DNA from: Hypomesus transpacificus
Lineage: Eukaryota; Chordata; Actinopteri; Osmeriformes; Osmeridae
Length of the DNA stretch: 64,000 nucleotides
Direction: 5' to 3'
Assembly: GCF_021917145.1 (NCBI RefSeq)
Contig: NC_061072.1
Location: forward strand, 13,494,742 to 13,558,741
In this document: piece by piece, positions 52,117 through 61,758 of the stretch
Numbering within the stretch: position 1 is the first letter of the stretch
Layout of the letters: the number at the start of each line of letters is the position of its first letter
Program-made: the position numbers and the translations under genes
Notes under the pieces: generated by a model
What the model was told of the DNA's origin: nothing
Databases searched by the model: none
The model's input: the letters and a program-made list of their open reading frames with translations, nothing else

Positions 52117-53751
52117 ATGGTGAGTTATGAAGCCACATCAAATACATCAAAACAGTTCTGAATGAGATCACACAAGGATGACCTTCCATTAAAATAAGTT
52201 TTGTTCATGTATTGCATTATCTAGTAGTGTACTGTGGTGCCACTGTGTATTTCACAAGTGTGTGTGCCAATGAGTATTTGCGTGTGTTTGTGTGTGTGTG
52301 TTTGTTCCAGAGCGGGGGTTACGATGTCGACCTGTTTGTGGAGGTTCCAGACTGTGAGCTGATCTGCACCATCTGCAGGTGTGTGTTAAGGTGTCCCGTC
52401 AGAACGGCCTGCAGCCATGTTTTCTGCAAGAGCTGCATCCTGCAGTGGATTCAGAGGTACACAACACATCGCCCTCGCCACACACACTCTGTATAGATAC
52501 ACTCATGTCCTTCACAGTATCCAGACACACATATGGATGACCGACCGATCAGACACTAGATCAATCAATCAACCAATCAATGAATCAGAAGTCATTCTCG
52601 CATCTCAAGAAAACCAGAATACATCTAACTGGTTTGTTTAGGCCAAGCTGTGTCAAAGAGTTTGATCATAAATCCTGATAGATTCTGTAAAGGGGAGCTG
52701 TGTATTTGTGCTGCAGGCAGGACACGTGTCCGTGCTGTAGGAAGCCAGTCAGTCCCAGTCTGATGATGGCCTTGTATAAGCTGAACAAAACCATCGGGCG
52801 TTTGAGGGTCAAGGTAAACTCGCAAAAACAGACGCAGCGTAAACTGCGCCATTGTTAGTAAATGAGGCCCACTGTGTGAACGAATTGGAGCTGCCCCTCA
52901 GTCTCTTAAATCAACCGTATCTTTCTTATTCAAGCAGTGCTCTCTCTCCCAACGATGACAAATAGCCACGTTTACAATATCCTTTCCTCTCCTCCAGTGT
53001 GCCAACGAGGGCTGTTCCTCCACCTTCTTCCTGTCAGAGGAGCTCCTCCACTCCTCCTGCTGCCTCTTCCAGGAGGTCCCCTGCCTTCACCAGGGCTGCT
53101 CTGCACAGGTGCCCCGGCACCACCTGGAGAGCCATGCCCGCCACTGCAGCCACTGGACCCAGCTCTGCCCCATGGGCTGTGGAACCATGCTCACCCAGGC
53201 CACAAGGGCTCAGCACAACTGCTACAGGTCAGTGACTGGGGAAGTCTGCCCCCTGGAGGCGTGCTCAGGCTCTGGTTTTGTTTTTAATCCGGGGCTTTCC
53301 TTCAGTGACAGTTGAGGGAAGTTCTCTTAATTGTGAGATGTTTGTTAGGTGTTTCTCTTTGATTTGACGAGGCAAAGGCTGCTTCGAATATTTTCTGTCG
53401 GCGTGTCGCTGATCCCAGATCAGCCCATTCCAACCACAGCTGTTCAGAGAGACCCCAGACCTGATCTCAGACCTGTCCCTTCCCAGGCAGCTGAAGCAGC
53501 AGGTGGAGGCTCAGAGGCGGAATCACAGGGCCATTGCCAGAGCTCTCAGCAGGAAGATGATTCGAGTGCAGAGCGCCATCACTCACATGAAGAGACAGGT
53601 GGCACTGATCAGCAAGAGCTTGGATTGGCTGGAGGGGGGCGTGGAGGGGGGAGAGGAAGGAGAGAGGATGGGAGGAGGAGAGGAGAGTGGAGAGAGGGAA
53701 GGAGAGGAGACCACAGACGAGAGCAGCAACAGTAGCAATAGCAGCCCCTAG
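52117..53751 (+). CDS. rnf151: RING finger protein 151
   Basis: RNF151 is a RING and TRAF-type zinc-finger protein, a probable E3 ligase expressed in spermatids in mammals. Exons: 52117-52119, 52311-52456, 52717-52813, 52998-53227 and 53487-53751, giving 246 residues (human 245). The C3HC4 RING is complete: CTIC, a Cys and His in ACSHVFC, CKSC and CPCC. A TRAF-like zinc region follows (CLHQGCSAQVP, ARHCSHW, CPMGCG, HNCY). The C-terminus is a basic helical segment (LKQQVEAQRRNHRAIARALS) and an acidic Glu/Gly tail. The first exon contributes only the ATG; exon 2 begins AGC GGG GGT TAC GAT, matching human MSGGYD. This makes the one-codon exon convincing, although the 5' UTR is not seen directly. 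Confidence 0.92.
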
Positions 53752-54040
53752 AATAGCACCATCTTCATTAAAGATTCATCTCTTGGTGCTATGAGATCAT
53801 TTGGGAAACAAATTATTTGTGGGTGGGGGTGTTTATGGAGGGAGACAACAGGAAGTAGAATAGATAATATCACAGGGGGGAACACAGTGAAAAGAACATA
53901 GGCAGCAGCAGTGGCAACACTTGGCTTTATAAAATATTTATTGACCTGTTTTGAGGTTAGTTTATTTTTGCATTTTTATAGAAGGAAAGAGACATTTGTC
54001 AATCACTACGATGGGAAACGGCAAAAATCTTGTCTGCATG

Positions 54041-54046
54041 AATAAA
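54041..54046 (+). terminator. rnf151: rnf151 polyadenylation signal
   Basis: AATAAA lies 290 bp after the rnf151 stop and is followed by a T-rich stretch. Confidence 0.6.
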
Positions 54047-54076
54047 AAGGCATTCAATATATGACTTGATTCTTGC

Positions 54077-54082
54077 TTTATT
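54077..54082 (-). terminator. tex2: tex2 polyadenylation signal
   Basis: TTTATT on the plus strand is AATAAA on the minus strand, about 170 bp after the tex2 stop. Only 30 bp separate it from the rnf151 signal on the other strand, so the two transcripts are expected to overlap at their 3' ends. Confidence 0.5.
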
Positions 54083-54249
54083 TTTTTACTGTCATAATAA
54101 ATATGGAACTCTCAAAATAAGATCGAACTGTAAACAATCAAAGCAGCGTGCTAACACACATCACGGTACTGTCTGTCACATGTAAACGTGGGAGTTTTCA
54201 ATTTGTGTGTGTGTTGTTATAGAGTCGGTAGTCCATCAGGAGGCACTAT

Positions 54250-55282
54250 TTAGTCAGTTGGGTGTAGGGGAGGAATTCTCTCTATGGAGTCCAGGGAGGA
54301 TCTACGTGAGGGTGGAGCTGGGCTGCACTGATATCCAGGAGGACTATCCATCCCAGAATGCATCAGAGGAAGGCAGATGTCGTCCATGTTGGGCAACACA
54401 AATACTTTCTGAAAGGAACAGATAAGAGTGAAGTCAGCCGGAGAGTGGGGCTCACAACGAGAGTTGGAACGGAGGAGAGAAAGGATGAAGCAGAGAGCCA
54501 CAGGGACAGGAGGAGACGAGACAACCAAGAGATGGACGGAGCAATGGAGGGGGGAGTGCGGGAGGCAGCGATGGAGGGGGGAGTGCGGGAGGCAGCGATG
54601 GAAGGAGGAGTGTGGGAGGCAGCGATGGAGGGAGGAGTGTGGGAGGCAGCGATGGAGGGGGGAGTGTGGGAGGCAGCGATGGAGGGGGGAGTGTGGGAGG
54701 CAAGGCTGTGACCTGGAACTCCTCCTGCAGCTTCCTCTCGATCCACTCGGTCACATGACAGAAGGTCACCTCCCGCTCCCCAAGCTTGGGCCGCACGCGC
54801 AGGTCCAGCTTGGGAGGCTCACTGAAGCTGTACCTGAAAATACACACACACACATACACACACACATTACTTGACACAAGTAATATTCAAGTAATATTCA
54901 TTCACGCAGAAGTGGACAAACCATATGATGGCTTGTACCATTCTAGGATTACTGATGTCAGTCATGGTGGGCCGTACCATATCCTGTCGGTCGGTGGGGG
55001 TGGTATGTTTACCACAAGGGGGCCAGACAGCTCCTGCACCTCCACGGCCAGCAGCAGCGGCGTGTTAGACATCTCCTCGATCTTCTTCTTGATGAACTCG
55101 TTCTCTGTTGCCTTCTGGAAGTACTTGGACTTGGCGATCTTGTCCACAAACTTGAGCAGCCTCCTTCCTGTCTTACCTCCGCCCGCAGCCACGCTGTGGA
55201 GGCGAGGAGAGGCCAAGAGAGGAAATAGGATAGGAAGAAAGGGAGAGGGAAAGAGAGAGATGGGGGAGAAAGAGTTTGAGGG

Positions 55283-55337
<55 letters not shown>

Positions 55338-55393
55338 CAGAGACAGAGACAGAGACAGAGACAGAGACAGAGACAGAGACAGAGAGAGAGAGT

Positions 55394-55449
<56 letters not shown>

Positions 55450-58400
55450 AGTTAAAGGAAGATGACTTAGCATAATGCTCCATGATTGGAATATAGCACT
55501 AGGAGGTCAAATATCAAAACTGTCCAATGATTAAAATCATGAGACGTTCCCTGTCTCTATTTCTATCCCCTCCTCCTCCCTCTACCTCTTGTATGCCGTC
55601 CATCTTTCCCCATCTCTCCCTCTTCTAAACTCCTCTCTCCTCCCCCCTCTACTCACTCCCCCTTTCCTTGAATTTCATCTCTCCTCTCTACATCCCACCC
55701 CTTCCCCCACCTTCCTCCCTCCCTTCTCACCCCTCGGCTCCAAGTGGCGTCCCTTTTTCTCCCACAATGCCTTGGGGCTCGGAGAGCGGCAGCTCCTCCT
55801 CGTCGGAGGAACCAGCGCTGGACGACTCCTCGTCACTGTCGGCCAGCGTAGCAAGGACGGATCGAGACCTGGGGGGGGGGGATTCACAGAATCAACCTTT
55901 TTAAATAAAATGTTGCTTTCGAGCAAAAGCATACTAAGAATAAACACGTAACCATAGTGACTGTACAGTACGGCCGGGCAGAGACAACCCACAGCGGCAC
56001 TGAGGTCACGACAACACAGACAGTGTAAGCCCATTTCATATCCAGACTATCGCATGGGTTCAGCTCATCAAGCTAATGCTGTGTTTATCCATCCTGTGGG
56101 CTGAGTTGGGGCAGGAGGGGGTGGGGGGGGGGCAGTCATAGGGGAACAGAAAGTGCTTGTCTATCCGATGAAGCTGACAGGACCTTCGACTGTCTGTCTG
56201 GGTGACGGTTGTCTTATCGAGACACACACACAGGGCATGGAATAACTGCTTTCACAATGCCATGCCCTACAGTACATTACATGCACCCCAGGCCCCTAAA
56301 CAGGCTATTTTTATTTATTTTTTTACAACAGAAAACATGATAAATGAGTACTGACCCTGTGCTGCTGGTCTCAGCCAGACTGTCCGTGTCCAGACCCCCC
56401 TCCCTGCCCTCCCTGCCCAGTCTGGACAGGTTGAACTTGGTCTGCAGGGTCATTTGGAGGGCCCCTGTGTACACTACATCCAGCTCCAGCCAAAGGCCTG
56501 GGGGGAGGGGGGAGGGGTTAGAGTAGAGAGAGAGAGGCACACACACACCACTACAAATGCACACAGTCAGGGTGGAACAAGCATGGGCACGTGCACACGC
56601 ATGGTGAGCTCTACTGTAGTGTAATCCAGATCAGGCCTTAACATGGTCTAAGAAATATTATGGGATAGAAGCAGCACTTTTTCGGAATCAAAAGTCTTTA
56701 GCAGGCGCTGTCCAGAACAGTACACTCCATGTAATCCCTACTGCTCTGTGGCCACTCGGCCTGCACAAAACTGCTCAGACAACCAATTATCCAAAGACAA
56801 TGGCAGCGTCATCGTCCCCAGGAGAGCTACTCTGGAAGCAGATTAAATGGATTTGCTGTGATTATGAGGCCTTGCCAAATTACGGTAAATTACGGCAGAT
56901 TATAATAACAGAGCCAGGATGACTCTGTTACGGGGGGGGGGGCGAGGGAGGCAGGGTGGGACGTGGGAAGGGGGGAGATTGACGTGGAACTCCTGGGCAA
57001 TGCCAACCACTCTCTCCTCCAGAGCTGCAAATCCTTCCTAAGCACTACTTAGGCCTACTGCATGGGGACGAGGATGTTGGGGCACACACACACACACACA
57101 CACACCAACATGGCTTGTTGTTTGTGCCCAGCAAGGGGTACCGGCCCCACGGCTCAGAGAGCTTACAAAGAGATAAAGAACATCTCATTATTATATGCAG
57201 TCAGACAGACAACACTCTGCTTCAATCACGTAGGCCAAATCTAGATCTGTCTGTCCCAGAATGAGACTCTATGTGTCAGAGTGTGTGACATAGATGTATG
57301 TGTATGAGTGTGTATGAGTGTGTGTGTGTGTGTGTAGTTATTGCCTCTCTGGTTGACCACTGGTCTGGAGGTTCGATTCACTTGAGGCAAACAGGATCCC
57401 ATGTCCAGCTCTGTCAGAGTCAGCTCATTCATGAAATAAGGCAGCTGCAGGTAAACACATACACACACACACATTATATATCATCCTACTCCATTGCTGC
57501 ATTGCTGTAAAACATGCACAAGCATGAGCACACACACACACTCACTCGGATCTTGCTCAGCTTTTTCTGGATCTTGTGGGAGACGAGGTCGGCCCAGTAC
57601 TTCTCCCGCAGAAAGTCCCAGAACATTCGACCAATCAGCGCATTGACCCACTCGGTTTGGCCCGCCTCTGGGAAATCAGAGAGATCGCAGGTGCACTGTG
57701 GGAGAACATTAAACAGCTGATTCAGAGTTACAAGACTGGAATAATGAATGTGGACACAGCAAGAACAATCTACAATGGATATTTCTGGGATGACCACCAG
57801 ATTCTAAAACATAGTGAAGCCCTTCTCTATTCCCCAATCGTGTCTTCTCTAAATGCACGGCATCAAATCCGTCCTGTGTTTCCTGTTTAGTCTGAATCTG
57901 CAGTCGTCTCACCTTCTCTTCAGCGGTGGCTGTGGGGCTGGCCTCTGGGCTGGTACTTCCAGGGCTGGCCAGTGGGCTAGGCTGCTCCACAGCCAGGAGT
58001 CGAGCCATGTAGCTGGGGTAATCGAGCAAAGGAGGCCCCCTGATGCTCCTGGAGGTCTGGGTCTGGGGGAGCGTAGGGATGGTGGGAGCCAGGGAGGCCT
58101 CCTCCTCGGTGCTGCCTAGCCTGCTGCACCCCATGCTGCCTGGGGTGTCTCCTGGGGGACTGGCACTGCCAGCCACTGATACAGCTAGAGCGTGTCACAG
58201 AGGTTAATAATGTAGTGTTATCTACAGGATGCGGCCTATGGGGACTTGCTAGACTTTTTGAATTGAATTTTCATTCTCAAGACAGCCACACAGGCACACC
58301 CACACACACACACACACACTTCCTCTCTCCCACTGTACCAGATCGAACTGCACATCTCCCAGGGGTCTCCTTCTGCGTAACCATGGATGCGGAGGAGAAG

Positions 58401-59042
58401 CGGTGAAACCATTCCTCCTTCTCTCTTCCTGTGCGACCGAAGAGGTAGAGGGTGGCGGGGAGGTCGGAGGCCGGTCTGGGCTCGGTCTCCTCCACAGGGG
58501 GCTCCTCCGCCCCCACCCCCGCCCCCATCCCTGCCCCCGCCTCCTCTTTCGTCGGTCCCTCCCCGAGCTGGAGGCAGATGGGGTATTTAGGGTTCCAAAG
58601 CCTCTTGCGGGCCAGTGGGGAAGGCAGTAGGAACACCTGGGAGAAGAACACATGACTGTAATACAGGCTGTGATGTCACTCTGCTGTACTGTTCCTGTCG
58701 CTGGTCTTCCTGTGCTGATGTCAGCATTGTCGATGGTGATCTAACCCTTCTCAGAATACAATTCTTGGAATGTACTTATTCCGTCATGTATACATGAATT
58801 CCTGCATTCATTCACCCCTTCCTCACGCACCTTGCAGTGTGCCAGCTGGTAGAACTGTGTCCTGGTGAAGGAGGCCTCCGGCAGCCTCTCGTCGTACGCT
58901 GCCCGGCGAGGGATGCTGGTCCTGGGGTAGGACAGGCTCAGACACCCCCCCTCCACACTCGCCCAGACAGACTGGCTCAGGCACGGGTGGTGCGTCTCTG
59001 GGTCGTACTCACTCACCTCGTTCATCCAGCCCTGATGGGGGG

Positions 59043-59126
<84 letters not shown>

Positions 59127-59600
59127 CTTAAATGGGCATACGCAGTAAGGAACGACATTGCAGGGAAAGTCTTCATGTCATGTCCCCAGTTTCCCTTCTT
59201 TGGGGGTGAGTTTAAGCATTCCTTTGCTTCCAGATGATTTTGCACATGGCACGTGTTCTCAATTCACCCGTGTGTTGAAGTGAAGTGTGCAGATTGCAGT
59301 GTCTTTCAGCTGATGAAAATTACAGGCTGGGTTTAATTGGACACTCCTTCCACTGTGCATCCACAAATACTCTTGACTGTATGCTTTTACAGAACTACCA
59401 CTCTGCCATTCCTAAACATGGTTTTACAACCTCCCTCCATCTCCACTCCATCTTCGTCCTCCCTCCATCTCCTTCACCACTGATTACACAGTCAGGCTGT
59501 GCACCTGACCTATTACAGAGCCTACTTGCCCAGAAGGGAGAGGGGATTGAATGGAAGTTCAGGGTAGCAGTGTGAAAGACAGAAAGAGAGAGATAGAGAT

Positions 59601-59665
<65 letters not shown>

Positions 59666-61758
59666 CTGTGTCTGATCCAGGCTCTCAGCCCTAACTGTAG
59701 GGCAGAGTAGTGTGGTTAGAGAGTGTTCAATTCAGCTCAGCAGTAAAAGGGTTGTGGGTGGCCACACTGATTGATCACCAGACTCCCACCTTGACGAACA
59801 TAAAGGACCCCATACTACAATATAACCAGCCACCCACTCAGACAGGCTGAGGCTGAAAGAAACCAATAGAAATTGACGTCACACTCAGTTCTAGCTGTTC
59901 AGGCACAAGCTGTTCCATGGATTTTTGCTTATGATGCAGTTGAATCTCTGCAAACCATCGTTACAATACTCACCTTGAGAACACAAGGCTCCGTACTGAA
60001 GGGGTCAGCCTCAGTGCTCTCCCCCAGGGTAAGGAGCCCTTTGTGGGGGAGAGGAGGCCCACAGGTCCTAGAGGTTCTGGAGGAGCCCAGCTTGATGAGC
60101 AGCAAGCCCAGCAGGAAGCCCAGGGCCAGGCCCAGCGCCAGGCCAGACAGATAGGAGCTGATGGGAAGCGTGAGGTAGGCGTAGGACAACACGGCCACAC
60201 AGAACAGCCCCATACGAGGCAGGGCCACAGGAGGAGGTGGAGGTGTGAGGCGGACACTGGGTCCTGAGGGGATGAGAGTCTGAGGCCATCTCCTCGGTCG
60301 CCCAGGATCGCGGTGATCGACGGCGACGACCTGTATGATGTCATCGTACGTGCAGATCTCCAGGTCTTCCCCGCGGTCTGATGTTTTGGCGTGGGCGGAG
60401 CAAGTCCTGTGGTGGCTTCGCCTCGGGAATCGGCTGCGAGGACAATCAGTCGCAGTGGGCGAGTCGGCGTCTGTACTCCTGGAGCTCTTCAACAGAGGCT
60501 CGGTGACCGCCACCTCCCCCCCACCGGTGTCCCACCCTGCTGCCCCATAGACACCTCTGGAAATGGGGGAGCCGGCCAGGGGGGGCCCCTGGCTTCCCTG
60601 GGCCCTCTGGTGCTTGGGGCTGCCGGAGCTCTCCTCCTTCATGATCTTGGTGAACATGTTGAGGGGCTCCTGCATGGCCTCCGTCAGCTTCCTCTTGGTG
60701 TCCTCCAGCTCCATCTTGAAGAAGCCGCCCTTGGGCGTCTCTACGGGTGAAAGGCAGCTGGGAGAGGGGGGCGCGGTCCGCGAGTCCCCGTTGCTGCGAC
60801 CTTTCGGCTGGGTCAGCTGCTTCCACAGGTGGAGGTTGAGGCGCGAGTCCGACCTGGACTGGGACACTTCAGGCTCGGAGCGGGAGAGCTCGGTGGAGAT
60901 GGACTTGACCAGGCTTATGAGGGGCCGGGGCCGCAGCGAGGAGCCCTCCTTGAGTTCCAGCTCCGTGGACAGGGACTTGACCAGGCTGGCCAGGGGCCGG
61001 GGAGAGGAGGCTGGGTTTGGGCTGGGGGTCAGGAGGCTGGGGGCCGGCGAGGAGCTGAGACACTCTCCCAGGGAGCCCGGGGAGGAGGGGGAGAGGGGAA
61101 CGTGGAAGGCCGGGGAGTGCAGGTGGCCACGGTCCACCTTTGTCCGCTCCTCCTCCTGGTAGAGGTGGTAGTCCCTGGACAGGGAGATGGAGGGGTAATC
61201 TTGGTCCTGATCCGGGTCCAAGGAAAAGATGAGCTGGCTGTCGTCCAGACTGTCCCACTCTCCCTCCGTCCCAGTCAGCTGGATCACAATGTCCCGCTTG
61301 GACCCAGCTGAGGGGCCCCTCTCTGGGACAGAGGTGGAGGGGCATGGGGCTGGGACAGAGGTGGAGGGGCATGGGGCTGGGACAGAGGTGGAGGGGCATG
61401 GGGCTGGGACAGAGGTGGAGGGGCACGGGGCTGGGACAGAGGTGGAGGGGCATGGGGCTGGGACAGAGGTGGAGGGGCACGGGGCTGGGACAGAGGTGGA
61501 AGGGCATGGGGCTGGGACAGAGGTGGAGGGGCATGGGGCTGGGACAGAGGTGGAGGGGCACGGGGCTGGGACAGAGGTGGAGGGGCATGGGGCTGGGACA
61601 GAGGTGGAGGGGCATGGGGCTGGGACAGAGGTGGAGTGGCACGGGGCTGGGCTCTCAAGAGGCCTGAGACACCCTCCCTTGTGTCCTCCTCCAACTCTTA
61701 CGCTTCTCTCTCCTCCATTTTCGCCCATCTCTGCCATTCTTATCTTTACATTGCACAC
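54250..61758 (-). CDS. tex2: TEX2 (testis-expressed 2), ER SMP-domain lipid-transfer protein
   Basis: TEX2 is an ER membrane protein with a lipid-binding SMP domain acting at ER contact sites. Eleven minus-strand coding exons: 59974-61758, 58831-59031, 58339-58636, 57913-58184, 57546-57695, 57345-57444, 56356-56497, 55731-55868, 54978-55193, 54713-54833 and 54250-54408. Phases close, giving 1193 residues (human about 1127-1134). The N-terminal 595 residues are Ser/Pro-rich, include a 12-copy nine-residue repeat and end in two membrane segments (about 516-556). A PH-like region follows (about 596-780; YPICLQLGEG, REKEEWFHRF). The SMP domain is about 866-1140 (EWVNALIGRMFWDFL, LPYFMNELTLTELDMG, SKYFQKATENEFIKKKIEE, NIPPPPTDRIWY, RPKLGEREVTF). 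One intron uses a GC donor (57344-57343). The gene could be tex2 itself or a fish tex2-like paralogue. An in-frame Met seven codons downstream (61737) is an alternative start. The exon's acceptor at about 61768 implies an upstream 5' UTR exon, not identified. Confidence 0.9.
54541..54702. repeat. 27-bp minisatellite in the last tex2 intron
   Basis: Six 27-bp copies starting GCGATGGAGGGGGGAGTG. The array ends 10 bp from the splice donor of the penultimate exon (54712) and fills over half of a 304-bp intron. Confidence 0.95.
55289..55440. repeat. (GA)n/(ACAGAG)n microsatellite in a tex2 intron
   Basis: GA repeat, then about ten perfect ACAGAG hexamers (55319-55381), then GA repeat. Open frames on both strands are artefacts. 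Confidence 0.97.
59041..59123. repeat. (GA)n microsatellite in a tex2 intron
   Basis: A GA dinucleotide run immediately upstream (minus-strand sense: TC-rich) of the acceptor of the exon at 58831-59031, so it forms or extends that acceptor's polypyrimidine tract. Confidence 0.95.
59585..59660. repeat. (GA)n microsatellite in a tex2 intron
   Basis: About 75 bp of GA dinucleotides with ATAGAG interruptions at the left edge, in the same intron as the 59041 array. Confidence 0.95.
61325..61648 (-). repeat. tex2: coding 27-bp minisatellite in tex2, 12 copies
   Basis: Twelve 27-bp units, 324 bp in all, inside the first tex2 coding exon. In frame they encode PAPCPSTSV repeated, with one PAPCHSTSV at the N-terminal end. 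Units differ by only one or two bases (GCATGG versus GCACGG), so the array is young or homogenised. The unit length keeps every frame open, but only this one is continuous with the conserved TEX2 exon. Confidence 0.95.
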
